A stretch of DNA of 64,000 nucleotides from positions 7,450,585-7,514,584 of the forward strand of contig JACDQD010000002.1 in NCBI GenBank assembly GCA_019843655.1. Direction: 5' to 3'. Shown one piece after another: positions 13,401 through 25,969 of this stretch; the first letter of the stretch is position 1, and every line of letters begins with the position of its first letter. Both the position numbers and the translations under genes were made by a program. This stretch comes from Lethocerus indicus. Its lineage: Eukaryota > Arthropoda > Insecta > Hemiptera > Belostomatidae. The notes under the pieces were generated by a model. The model did not search any database. It saw only the letters and a program-made list of their open reading frames with translations, and had not been told where the DNA came from.

Positions 13401-16400
13401 ACTAACTATAGTTAACTGCGCAATCTATCCACTGCTAGATAATCACATTTTCATACTTACCGAAATGTGAAATTATTACCTGTTTCAATTTAACGATTCC
13501 AGGTTGTTTTTCTGTGCTAGCACTGGTTTTCGATTTAGTCAACTAGGGTCTAGTCCCAGTCGACGAGAAATTGAATTTTACCGATTCGAATTGAATATCA
13601 CGATCGCAAAGTGATTTAGTCTCGCTCATAAGCATTTCAAATTCGGTTATAAGTGGAAGGGGAGAGAGGATCATGCACGAATCCTAGTCGGATATAGGGC
13701 CTCTTACCGATGGGGTTTTTATTAGGTGGGTCCATTTATGCGTTGAAATCAATTGGGTGGCCGGGAGGATGACGGATGTTATTTCCGCCCTTGGGCACTG
13801 TGGGGGTGGGTTGGCGCTCGTTAGGTCAACACTCACCCCTCCCCCCTCCCCCTCATCCCTCCGAAACGCACAATTATAAGTTGACGCACTATAATTAAAG
13901 GCTCCGTGTATTCTGCAAGGGCCATTCATAACAGAGTGGCCTCCCGCGGCGGCCCGCCCCTATAAACCCCCGCCGAGCCAGCTCCCCGTCGTTAAAACTC
14001 GAACGCCCCTGCATGTAAAAATACAGTCTGCATCAATACGGAATTACATGGGGGACTATGAACGGTTAGTCCGCTCGGGCTCGGGAAATACTGCGCCCCG
14101 ATATTGACGCTCTATGCATTATGTCCAACGCCTGAATGAACAATAGGGCTCAGAGCGTTTACGTTAAGGATTAAACAGGGATTGCTGCGGACCGATGGAA
14201 CGTGATTAATCCTATATTTATTAATCAAAAGTAAAAGTAATTTTATAATCATATATTGAGAAAATTGGGAAAATGATAAACAGAAAGCTGCAACGTTTAA
14301 GGGGGACGCACAAATAAAATTAAAGAAAAATGCCTTAATCTGTATGCATTCTAGATTTTACTACAATAAAACATTGTGTCTGTAAATTTAAAGTAAGATT
14401 TATATATATGATTTAATTTGAACTAATATTTATTCTCAGAGATTATCGTGAGTTATTCTGAAAGAATAATATTAACGTTCGTATTACATTACATCAGTCA
14501 GAAAATTTTCTCCCACCCGCTTTGCTAAATTAATCCGTAACGAATATATTCGGACAAAGGTGAACATCCCCGAGGTATACGGTTTTCGGAATTAAATCTA
14601 TAAAAACGAAAACGGGTGGAACTCGTAATTCATTCGTGGGCTCGGTAGCGGAGCGAGGGCCGGGAGAAGGAAGAAGCGCCCCCGCCAACCAATAGCCGAG
14701 CGTTGAAAAAGGCCTGCGGGGCAATAACTGTGAAAAGCGGCCACACTCCAACAGTTAAGAAACTTTTCATGGGGCCCACCACCGCCTGTCCCTTTCTTAA
14801 CCCGCTTTATACTCTAGGACAAGGGTCAGAGGGCGCCCACTCGCTCCCTCCCCACCTCCCTCTTTCCCGACAGAATTTTCTCTTCCTTTTTAGTTGTGGC
14901 CGCCTCCTCGGGGCCGGTGTAATCGGGGCGCCCCCATCTCACGGTTTGTCCTCCACCTCCGAACATAATCAATCACCCCCACGTTTATAACTAAATATCC
15001 AATTTAAACTTAAAAGCAAATCTAACTTTGATATATTCTTTTTATGTTGGATACAATCGATAGATTTTCATAATTTTGTACACAACTGATTCTCTACGAA
15101 GTGGGTAAAGGAAATCATAAAAGAAGATTTCATATTGAAATTAACTGTCGCGTTTGTGGGTAAATCTACACATTTTAGGGGTGCACTACTAGAAATACAA
15201 CTATATTCATATTATAATATTATATTCATATAATATTACGCGAATGTTCGGAATACTGAAGAGCGCAGCGGTACGTGAACGGTAAGCAGGAGAGTTGTCC
15301 ATTGGTTGTCGGGTCGATTCCAGATTCCAGTGCCTCTCGATAGGATTACGTATGTGATACTCGCTTGTCCATCCCCCTCTCTTTGACACGTGCCGGCAAC
15401 ATTGTTTACTCTCGGCTATACTATTCCGATCATGTATTTATAATCACGGCCTGGAAAATACTGGAAATACTTGAAATGTTATACTACGAACATTATACTA
15501 CGGACTGAGAGTATTATAGAAAAATGATCGAAAACTAAGCTTTAAAAACGATTGTACTCCAGAGGATATTGTTCGTTTATTTAGTTAACACTTTGATATG
15601 CATCTTCAGACAATTCGTTGGCAAATACAATTTCCAATCTTAATTCCATAATTGGAATTTGCTGTAGTGTTGATGATGCGCACCTAGTTATGTATTTCAG
15701 GAGTTCTAGGAGGTAAGCTATCTCCGCTGTAATGTCAATGTTGAGCGATTACCGCGATCTTGCCTCACAAGTTAATTTCATGCCCATTTTGAGCCCATTA
15801 GTGTCGTCAAACTTAACTAGGACACAATTCGACGCTAATTTGTAATCCTGAATAAGATTAATAGCATCAGATAAGGTAAACACAGCTCACTTACTACGAG
15901 GAGGTAAATAATGGATACTCGGAATCCCTTAGGTACATTCAACGAATATAATGGCCGGAAAATTGTTAGGAAACTAAATTTATTACAGTAAATCAGTTTC
16001 TTCGAATAGGGTGGTTCGTTCCTTCTATCCTTTTTGCGATACGAGTTTATACTGCGCTTTCTTCCTATTCTCTGCGTTCTCTCCATGAAAGAAAATAGAA
16101 CGGCGGCAATTATAAATAATACTATACAATTATTAGTCGTTTATTATCAATTTCTAATTTCAAACTCTATTGCCAGACGTGGATGGATAAACAAATGTTC
16201 GGCACTAATCAATACGGTACTGATTTAGCCAAAATACGGAGGTATAACAGTATATTTTGACTTGACAATTATTATTAAGATGAGGCTTGAGTGCGAGTCA
16301 TGTAAATAGAGTAATATATAGTAGAGTTGAAATATTAATTGTGGAATACTCATTCTATGTCACAGACACAAATGTAAATGATTCCGCGAGTCTGATTTAG

Positions 16401-16907
16401 TGAAGTGAAATCGATTGCAGAGAGTGTAAATCAATGTTGAGAAGCAGAAATCCGACTGGTGTACAAACGGCACTGTCGGAGACTTTGAATGGGCATTGTT
16501 GTGGTTGCCTAACGCGTGTTCGTGCCGGGCGTCACAATCGGGGATTGATTAATGACCCGAGATTTTTACATTAACCGAATGAAGGAGGGTGCGAGGTCGG
16601 GCCTTGGAAGCCACTTTCAATTTTGCTTAATGGAGCCGCCGCGGCTGTCCCCTGAGAGAGCCGCTACGGTAACGCGCGAATATTTTCCCCCGGTGAAGAG
16701 TTCCATCAATAACCAACCTGCCCGCCATTCATCTCTCGGCTATCTCTGCCCGGCTACCCGAAGAGCTCCTCGGCGACACCCCAGTGGCCCCAACACCCCC
16801 CAACACACTTCAGCACAATTACCACCTATTACCATAATGACGACACATAGCCTCACTTGCCTCAATATGTTTTTGGCGATGACGAACTCAACATTGTCAA
16901 ATTAACG

Positions 16908-16937
16908 AGCTATTTCGATAACAGTATCGAAATAGCT
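16908..16937. repeat. perfect hairpin, 13-bp arms, 4-nt loop
   Basis: The arm AGCTATTTCGATA is followed by the loop ACAG and then the exact reverse complement TATCGAAATAGCT. A perfect 13-bp inverted repeat with so short a loop is unlikely by chance in 64 kb. It is shorter than a microRNA precursor and no flanking extension of pairing was seen. Its function is unknown. Confidence 0.85.
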
Positions 16938-18031
16938 GGTGACCATTCGCTGTCGTTTTAAAGGCGAAAATTATTATTCGTGTGAACAGAAGCGCTATAA
17001 AAACGCTTTCCATCTCGTAGGTATGTTATCAATAACCCTCCATATTATTGCCTATTAGTTAGCACACATACTTGTAAATATTTTATTTATAAGGAATATT
17101 CGCGAATAAATTTGTAAATAAACAGTTTTAAATCCGAAGAAGGTGTCATCAAGTTAACTTTTATGTAAGACTAATTCGGCGAATTTATTGCAGATATTAT
17201 TGCGTGTGGAAGATATAACACTAGAAAAGTTTTATGCTCATTGTTACCGGCAATATATTAGCCAGAAGTAAAAACTGTCCTCCATTTTCAATAGCTTTAC
17301 CTGAGTATCGATATCTCTCAAAAAGTGTTGATAATAACTAGTAGGTGGCTGCGGGAACTAACATTAATTGAATTAGATAACATATTTCACGTTATGAAAA
17401 TATTGTTTGTATCATAAACGTGACGTAGTGAATGAAATAAAAAATAAAATTGGAAGAGGAGGTTGAAGGGACAGAGAAGGAAGGATATATAGGGACAGTG
17501 CATGTTCATACAGTGACAGTTATTTCTTTCTTGAGTCTCGTTTGGAGGGGGAGTGTGACAAGTGAAGCTATCCTCCCATAATTGGCAGGAAACTGTCCAC
17601 CGCCCGCAACATCCTTTCTTCTCCAAATCCTTACGAGGCCGAAAAGAAAAACGACCGAAAGGTATTTGTCGCGGGAAATAATGTTGGGCTATTAATTTAA
17701 TTCAGTTCGTCCATTTAAATTTCGATCATTTCACACAGTTCTGGGTGCTTCCGCTGATTCGTTCTGGAGACCCCTTATTTTAATACTCATTGCGACAACG
17801 CAACTATTTATTTTTAGCCTGGGTAAGAGGAATAACAACTCTGGGGTTTATTTTTCTATTTTAAACTTTTTTGTGCCCTTACTCTAAGAAGACCGTAATA
17901 TCGGAGGCAGTATTTTTAGAGACGGGCGCAAAAGTCGACACAGATTCGGTAGGTTTTAGGTGGCCAGATTATTGGGGGTTAGGGCGGCGACGTTGGGACA
18001 AAGCCTTGTTGTTTGATCCCCCCAACTTGGC

Positions 18032-18043
18032 GGGGGGGGGGGG
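18032..18043 (+). repeat. poly(G) run of 12
   Basis: Twelve consecutive guanines in a GC-rich patch. Such homopolymers are prone to length variation and to sequencing error, so the exact count should be treated with care. Confidence 0.85.
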
Positions 18044-19577
18044 TTAGGTCTGATTTGCATGTGACAGCTCTCAATTTACCCCACTCCCCTTCCTTCTCAC
18101 CCCCGGTTTATTTGGGTTAGGCCGGGCGGGGGAGGGTCAGGTCGGACGCGACAGCTACTTGATTTAAAAATCATCAAATTTACGGTGCTCGGGGAAGAAG
18201 GTAGGGAAAAAACCTGAGAAGGGGAAAAAGGGGAGGGTTTCCTTCGGGAAAGGGGGGTAGCGTCCCCCAATAAGAGAGCATTCAATGCATATCAATGGGG
18301 CCTGGGCTATATCGCGCCCCCCTTCCCCTCCCCGACCAATTGTTCGGAAACCCAAGGCTCGCCCACCAGACCACCCATTATATTGTTATTTATCAGACTC
18401 TAGGCCGCACAATGGTTCAATGCCAAACATAATTGCGCCGTCCTGTCAAAATGCCACCTTTAGTTATCAGGATACAGTTACGTTAACTTAGTTAACAACC
18501 TATGGAATATCCAGTCTCCTGTAGATTATAAATAAATACCATGAATTTGTGAATTTTCAATACTGGAATATACAAGGATTATCTAAGATAATTAATAATA
18601 ATATTGATGTTCGTTAAATGGAAGAGTAGAAATGTTTTGGGGAACCGAAGATGTTGGGCAAATTGTTTGTAGATTGGTCCGGGACAGGCCTACGAGGACG
18701 GAGGATATTGGACTAGTCGAAGTCCTACCACCGAACGTAGACCGACCCCGTCCTCAATTTATTGTCTCCGAGGTAATGGGATTGGCTCCAGAGTGTCTTG
18801 CAGGTGTAGTGTGAATTCGCGAAAAAATAAAAACGCACAGATAACGAAGGACTACAGCCAACATCTCAACACCAAATTTTCTACGAAGTCTATTATCCGT
18901 AGGCGTTCAGTCCATATACTTGCACCCCTTTATTACTCAATTTTGATAGCGGTTATTTCGATAAGCAGTTCGGTGAAATTATTTCTACCGATTGAAAACC
19001 GGATCGTTTCTAAAGGGCGTAATTTGTACAACATTTTATTATAATATAGATTTTCACCTACGTTTTTAATGAAATACTATATAAATACCAAGGTATTGAT
19101 TTTAATTACTGTAGAGACCCAACAAATTATAACTCTTTTTCTTTTAACACGATACATTTCATATCCTTGTTTCTTTATATCTTATATCATCTACTCCCAC
19201 GTATTTTTCTACGTAATAATTTTTTATGTGATTCTCTCTTTGTATTCTTAGGGGAGCACGGTATTTTCCTGCTTTTCAGTCCATTGTTTTAGCTTTTATT
19301 CTTCCTTTTGAAAACCCCGTTACTTTCTTTCGCCGTCCTCTTTCCCCCGGTTTTAATTAACGTCCGTCTGATACTGCCGCACTACTTTTTCTAATTATTT
19401 TTTCCCCGTCTACTTTCGGTCACAACCTGACCGGCATTATGCAAAACGTCGCAATAATGCCCGGGAAATTGATGAGCGTCCATTTCCGAAACGCCGCTGA
19501 CGTCGAGCGTGGTCCATTAACACCGAAAATAACATCATCATTCGGCGATTCCCCTTCATTTTATAACTCTTTTCGGT

Positions 19578-19595
19578 GGGTGTGGGGAGGGGGGG
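19578..19595 (+). other. possible G-quadruplex motif
   Basis: Guanine runs of 3, 4 and 7 bases are separated by TGT and A. The seven-base run can be split to give a fourth tract. This is a weaker case than the motif at 19715. Confidence 0.5.
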
Positions 19596-19714
19596 ACGCT
19601 AAATTTATTTTGCTCGCAAATGGCCCTTTCAAAGTCGACCCTTCGTGTTCGGCCACGCGTTCGCGTCTAATGCGACGGGGATTCATTTCTCGTTGGCCGG
19701 GTATTGGCAGCGGC

Positions 19715-19734
19715 GGGGGCGGGTGGGGGACGGG
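19715..19734 (+). other. G-quadruplex motif
   Basis: Runs of 5, 3, 5 and 3 guanines are separated by C, T and AC. The very short loops predict a stable parallel quadruplex on the plus strand. Confidence 0.7.
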
Positions 19735-19943
19735 ATCTCAATTTCGTCTTAAGCTCACGACCCATTGACTCCGCCGGTTATTTGTTGCCAATAACTTATA
19801 CTGGGTCGCTCTCCACTGTCTCAATATCCTGTATAATCCCTTCAATAATTCTGGTGCCGAGCGGCCACACTTGTCAGTGTCCCGGATTGACTGCTGGGGC
19901 CAGACTCCGAATCGGCGGGTTATTAATCTCTGCCCCCAGATGG

Positions 19944-19994
19944 CTCCCTCCCCCCTCTCCCTCTCCCTCCCTCCCTCTCCCCCTCTCCCCTTCT
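19944..19994. repeat. C/T-rich low-complexity tract
   Basis: Imperfect repetition of CTCC and CTCTCC units over about 50 bases. It is a polypyrimidine tract on the plus strand and produces spurious Pro/Ser/Leu open frames. Confidence 0.85.
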
Positions 19995-21484
19995 TAGCCG
20001 ACCTTTAATAAACCCCGACACGCCTATTTCTCATTACCGGGTCGTTCTGTTTTAGATATCAAGACCGGGAGGGCCGCCTTTACTCCTTATTGGCTTTCTT
20101 ATTCGAGCCGTCTTAAGAGAACGTAGCCGTATAAATAATGCAAGACTCCGCATAATTGTATTTCACTGTTTTTACCCTCAGTAAAGTGTATAAGAAAATC
20201 ATATATGTGATATTGTATGCGTCCATTATGTTACTCTCGAAAAAATTAATCTTTTACTCGAATCTTACGTGATTTTATAGGCCGTTACAATTGCAGTTAC
20301 TAAAATATAGGGTGTGTATGTATTGAAGAGTGAGTGAAATATTTTTTAGGCTTGAATCATTTTGGGTCCAAAGGAATGCTTTGTTATATTTGTGCGCGGA
20401 TTTATTTTAAATGTTTATAGCGGATGAAAGACGAGGATGAAACATGAAGTGGGAATATACAGGAATGGGAAATCATAATTGCGTTAATTATATTCCGCCA
20501 TGAAATTCATGGGGTATGGGTCGGGGTGAAGGTGATAAGTTTTTAACTGTATAAAGGTCGCATGTATTAAAACCGGCGGCAGTATATTCAAGTGTTATCG
20601 TCCGCGGGGTTAAATGCCCTAATAAATAGGTGCCTTCTTAACACTTTCTCTGAAATTGTGGACGCCCCCAGTCCCGCCCTCGCCGAATTATGTAGTAGAA
20701 AATTGGTCAGAAATCAAATATTCCTCTAACAAACTAACGTCCGTCACGTGCGTACCGATTATTTACTGCTTATTACCATAAAATTGAATGGTGGATTGCT
20801 TATTCCGCATGTTAGGATAGCATTAGTTTAAATCAATGGAACTATTCATCACCCCTACCTCATTGAACGATAAATAATATCATTGATTTACGTTAAATAT
20901 TTTCTTTATTTCTACCAATACATTGCCGAAAATACATTGATACAGGAACTAAACTGCAACAAAGCCATTATTTTTAGCAATTTATCCATACTTTTTCTCC
21001 TACTTTTCTCAATTTTGCTTACAGCCAGTTCCGCGCTTTTCTTCTCTATTTAAAATGTTGATTTGACACCGTTATTTTATTGCACTAAATTTGTACAAAG
21101 TATTTGTGCAAAGTATAGCCTAGAATGATTCATGCGTAATTCGTGCTATTAGATTTATTTTAAGAAATTTACCGTTATTATGAACAGATGGCGGTTGAAC
21201 GCGGATTAAATTTGCGTCCATTCGTTCAAATTAGAAGGATCAACTTGCTATGAATTTTACCGCGGTATTCCTCCGGAAACTGTTTCGGTTCAAATGTGCT
21301 GACAGTGTCAACTGCGAATTTCGTATAGTGTAGAGGAGCGTGATATTTTGATTGAAGCGTGTAGCCAGGCCCCTGAGAGCTAGTGTTAACCGGTTGGGGA
21401 AAGGCGCGCCTACCTGTTCACCCTCTGATGAATAATGCATTCCAGTTGTTGTCAATGCGCTCTCCTCACCCTCCCTCCCTCCTT

Positions 21485-21500
21485 TCTCTCTCTCTCTCTC
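21485..21500. repeat. (TC)8 microsatellite
   Basis: A short perfect TC run inside a wider pyrimidine-rich stretch (about 21465-21540). Confidence 0.85.
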
Positions 21501-22316
21501 ATCCCCGTTCTGCCACCCCCTTCCTACCCCTACCAACCAATTTCTTGTTCCCGGATATCCGGCTACGGTGGAGTCTTCAAACCAATAATAATTCGACCAG
21601 AATCAGGCCGATATATAAGTGTTTTCCCGAAGATGAATATCTTATAATGTACTAGTGAGGAACAAAAAGACATCTCCATTTTCATTCAATTGTAGTCAAT
21701 GTTCATAGCCTTGTGTTAGAATGATACAATATTTATAACGCATGTTTTACCAATAAACGGCTGTTTATGCTTGTAGATGAAATTAAACGCAGATTACTTT
21801 TCGCCGCATTAATATTAAATAAATACATTCATCGCGAATGTAATTAATTTATCCCCTCGCATCACATAACGTGTCGGGTTTAAATAAATTACTCTTTAGT
21901 ATAAAAATAAACGGCAAACCTATAATTAGCGTCAGCGTGTTAATCAGTCATAAATTACTAAAATATTGCAAAATGTTCCGCGCGTATCTTGAATAGGTCA
22001 AGTGGTAAACATGTTCCTTCAGGTCGTTTTTCATTTAAGCATCGAGCCAACCTGTTATCGAGAAGCCAGTTGACAAAATTTAGTACATATTTTAATAGCC
22101 TTAGGTCACGGGCGTCGCTTGGATCTCGACACACATGAGGAAACGTTTATTCGGTAGGTAATGTGGACGGGACAACGGGACTAAGTTATAGAAAAAACAA
22201 CCATTACTACAACAAAATTAATGTTTTTAGTTGTGCTCTTATACAGAATTTATAATCTGCAAAGCTTCAACAATAACTCCTTACTTGATATTCATAGCTT
22301 AATTTTCAAACGCGAA

Positions 22317-22407
22317 TCCTAAGAGGGTCTAATACTAAACCCTCAACGCACGTGTGTATATTGAGGTAGTATCACAACTGCCGTTTCTTAATAATTGATT
22401 TATATAA
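22317..22407 (+). repeat. dispersed non-coding element A, copy 1
   Basis: This copy matches 38389-38472 in the same orientation. The core at 22364-22407 aligns without gaps to 38429-38472 with 37 of 44 identical bases. It starts AGGTAG, passes through ATCACAA and GCCGT, and ends ATTGATTTATATAA. To the left, similarity continues with small gaps through CTAAACC and back to TCCT. No terminal inverted repeat, target duplication or open frame was seen, so the class is unknown. It may be an old SINE or MITE fragment, or a duplicated regulatory element. Confidence 0.75.
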
Positions 22408-22555
22408 ACATGATTGATTTTTTGAACACTTTCTCAGTTGCCGGATTGTAAAATTTGTATTCATCAAAACTTGGAGGTTCTGAAAATTTAATGTTCAAAA
22501 TCGTGGTACCGTTTTGCTTGCAGCTTTTTTTTTTCTAAAATACTAAGAAGTGTGG

Positions 22556-22558
<3 letters not shown>

Positions 22559-22609
<51 letters not shown>
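22559..22609. repeat. (TA)n microsatellite, about 25 units
   Basis: An uninterrupted alternating AT run of about 51 bases, 150 bp to the right of element A copy 1. Confidence 0.95.
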
Positions 22610-22612
<3 letters not shown>

Positions 22613-22939
22613 GAAAGGGGGACTTGTGTCCTTAAGGTCGTAAACAAAAGCAAAGTCATGAAAGTATCACAATTCAAGACCTTCGCTTTTAGAATATAAT
22701 TATTACTTTAAACCGTTAGCCGCATATCGCTAATGACTCGGGCAGGGTTTCGGGGGGACGTCTACCGCCGTAATTGTTCCCGTGAACCGGGCATTGAGAG
22801 GAGACGCGAAATATGCCGGGCGGGGGAATTGAATGGCCCCATTGAGCGTATGCTTCATTTGGGTTATATACCCCCTTTTCTTATTCGGGAGGACAAAAGG
22901 TGAGTGCATATTGCATGGCATGTTTGGCGGCCGAGTGGG

Positions 22940-22989
22940 GTCTCTCTCTCTCTCCCTCCTCTCTCTCTCCCTCTCCCTCTCTCTCCCCC
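22940..22989. repeat. (TC)n / CTCTCC low-complexity tract
   Basis: A TC dinucleotide run with CCTCC interruptions over about 50 bases, continuing into a broad C/T-rich block up to about 23290. It accounts for the Ser/Leu/Pro-rich open frames in all three plus-strand frames here. Confidence 0.9.
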
Positions 22990-25953
22990 AGTCTTCTTCA
23001 GCTCCCGGGCTCTTCACAATGCGAGTTTCCCCCGCCGCTGTCCCACGAGTTTGCCGCTACACTTCTACCACTCACTCACTCACCCCTCGCCCCCCCGGCC
23101 GTCCACCAAGACTCCGCCCCACTACCGACAAATCGGCTACTCCTTCCCCCGTCCTTTCCCTCCTACCGCTCTCACGCCTCCCTCTCGCTTTCCCACTACC
23201 AATTAGACAAAGTGGCGTATTTGTCCGCCACGGGGGATGCGGTGTGACGGCCCATAAGCAAATGAGCCACCCTCTCTTTCCTTTCGTTTACCTGACAGGA
23301 CACACCTGCTCCCGAAAATAACAGAAATATAAGGTGTTAATGATTGTCTACATTTTTTCTAAACCATATTTGTTGTTATCTACATTGTATTATAACATAT
23401 CTTTATCGAGACTGTTTTAGCGGAAAAAACTATCTGCTTTAATGTACGTATATAAGTGATACTTAAAAGTTAACGAGGGTAACGTAGTCTAATAGGAACC
23501 CACTACTTGCGTACGGTAACTGTGAGTAAGTTGACTAAAATTTAACAATTTTGACAAGAAATTCCCTCATGAATAGAATTCATATTTTTCTTATTGTTTT
23601 TACTTCATTAATAATCTGTTTTATTCATTTTATATATTTGGTAGATGACTCGCTTATGAAATTGCGTACGTTGTTGAAAAAAACGGGTTTGGATTATTGA
23701 AACCATTATGCAGAGATTCTCGAGAGTAACAGAGGAGGGAATGTTTCAATATCGCGCAAATTTTTAAAATTTAAAAACAATTTACATTAGAAATCGGGAT
23801 AAAGTATTCAATTATAAAATTACAATTTCCCCGTGTCGAGTGAGTTAAATAACGGGCTTATTAATTGCAACGAGGTCGCAAAATGTCTGCTCACCAACTC
23901 CAGGGTTCAATTAGCGTGACATAATGCTGTGCAATCCAATACGGTTTGAAGCAATGGTTAATGCCCTAGGTAATTTTCCGCCATGATCCTATTAATTAAA
24001 GCAAACTCCAGGGACTGCGAGCAGTAGTTTCAAACTTTCATTTGAAAGCAATATAAATTGCAGGTATACGATTTACATCCCAATATTATAAGAAATTGTT
24101 GGCGATTCACAATGATTCGGAGCGTGACAATCTAATGTCATTCTATCTGAAGGGTAGCCAGACAAATTACAATACCACGTCGTGTTATGAAACTAATTTA
24201 TAATTCCGGGAGAATAATATAGATTTCAATGTTCGTTATTTATAATTTATACATCACTTCTTTAATTATATTTTTAAGTGTAATTATTTAAACAATAATT
24301 AAAAAAACTTGATACATTCCTTTACTGACATTTTGTTTTGTTTTTTCGCAGGTAACAGGATAATAATTAACCAAGTACAATTCAGGTGGATGAGTGAAGT
24401 GAGTGATTTGGACATATTGAGGTTCAACGCACATAAAATACAGATCTACAGCTGTGAGGTGGGAGTGAGGTTGCAAAAGAGTAGGAGGTACCCCTGGGGT
24501 TCAAGCGTTACAAGTTATACCAATATTTGTCTTTTCACTTTAGGAAATATTATATCTTCAAGTGAAATTTGATAGAATATCTCATCGAATTATTCTCCGT
24601 TCTGCTACAAAGTTTGTTTTTTTTGACAAAAAACATGCGAAATCGAGATCTAATATAAACATATGAAACTGATTTCTTCTTTAAGAAAATAAAGGAGCCC
24701 CTAAAATTAATTCATATATAACTTTGTATTGGGCCAAGTGGAGTAGAATGTCAATATGAAACATTTCACTGAAAGGTATTCATGATATTAGCTTTAGAAA
24801 TTAGCCAATTTAATTTTTTTTAAATGAATTCAACGCCGTAAATCGGAAAGTGTTAATATTTCGTAAGGCGCGGAATTTCGAACAGTGGTTTCCCAGTAAC
24901 AAAAGGCGTCAAGTTAATATCTGTAATTTTCAGCCGAGTCGACGGCGAAACGATTATTCGAGTGGATTGAACGTGTCGGCGGGGGGACAGTGCAAAAGGG
25001 GTATAATTTCTGGGCCACTCCCTTTTATCGGCGGTCTTTACCAGAATGGCTCCTATATACCTTATAATTATGACGTCCTTTCTTGGGCCGCCTTCGGTTC
25101 GCCTCCCGAGGCAGTCCAAGAAAGGGCTGAGAAATGAAAAATTAAGACAATGTTTACAGAACGAGTCCAACTCTTTAAAACTGGAGTTGTGCGGAAGGGG
25201 AGGAAAAGTTGGACCTAATTGAATCCGACTCTCTTTTCACGTGTTAATTTTTTTCACCGGTCCAAAAACTTGGCCCGAGTTTTTAACGCGGCGATTATTT
25301 TCGGCCACTCCCTTTAATGCCCCGCCCGGGGCCCGTCCTAATGCCCGGAAAATGCTAATGCGGCGTAATTAGTTTTATAATACAATTGCGTTTTGAGGTT
25401 TATACGTGAACAAGTGTCGGTCCCAGTGTTCACAATGGGCCGGGTTAAAAAGGAACGGAGCGACTGGCTGGTGGACGTGCGCAGATTACCCCCAACCGGG
25501 CTCGTTAAAGAACGAAACCGACCCTACCGGCCTAGCCAATCCTAGCCTGAAAGTTTCAATGTCCCCAGCGAAACAACCCGGAATAAATTTTATAATCGAG
25601 GGAGTCGAGGTAATCGTCCCCCCGGGATTTCTGTCTATTCCTCTCAAACTCTGGGATAGGGCTAGTTTTGATGGAAACTGGTTCCTAATTACGAAGAGTA
25701 TTAGGATCTAATTGAGAGTACAATTTAGGATTAGTTTTGAGAAGGATTAACCGAATCGCTGAACAGCAATCTAAGTTTGAGTCTATTCGTCAATGTGGGG
25801 ACGTTGTAGTGCTCCTAATGTACAATTATCCAGATTAAATGTACGCTTCCATTCAAAACGCCATAACTTGCCAAATTCATATGAAAGAAAGATATTAGCC
25901 AAATCAAAAGTAATTAGTCCACGGACGTAAATTAACTCTTAATCTTATTCAGC

Positions 25954-25969
25954 TGTGTGTGTGTGTGTG
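25954..25969. repeat. (TG)8 microsatellite
   Basis: A perfect TG run of eight units in AT-rich DNA. Confidence 0.9.

Larger units (their letters stand above)
10160..16907. other. gene-free stretch
   Basis: No gene is recognised. The longest open frame is 134 codons (11432-11836, plus strand), with no motif I know. The stretch holds a tandem 14-mer, one long (TA)n array, an imperfect palindrome at 13361-13400 and GC-rich patches near 13780-14000 and 14630-14960. The rest is AT-rich unique-looking sequence. A period-14 repeat of TTATACTACG occurs near 15479-15503. Confidence 0.6.
16938..22316. other. gene-free stretch with pyrimidine- and G-rich patches
   Basis: No gene is recognised; open frames reach only about 109 codons (19439-19768). 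The region holds a 12-base guanine run (18032-18043), two G-quadruplex motifs near 19580 and 19720, a C/T-rich block (19944-19994) and a short (TC)n run (21485-21500). Outside these patches the DNA is AT-rich and unremarkable. Confidence 0.55.

Noticed and set aside
22362..22383. TGAGGTAGTA resembling the start of let-7 microRNA
   Set aside because: Only the first ten bases match, and no complementary arm is nearby. It is part of dispersed element A.
22833..23321. Longest open frame in the window, 162 codons, plus strand
   Set aside because: It lies on CT-rich low-complexity DNA where all three plus-strand frames are open and give Ser/Leu/Pro-rich sequence. No domain or splice support is visible.
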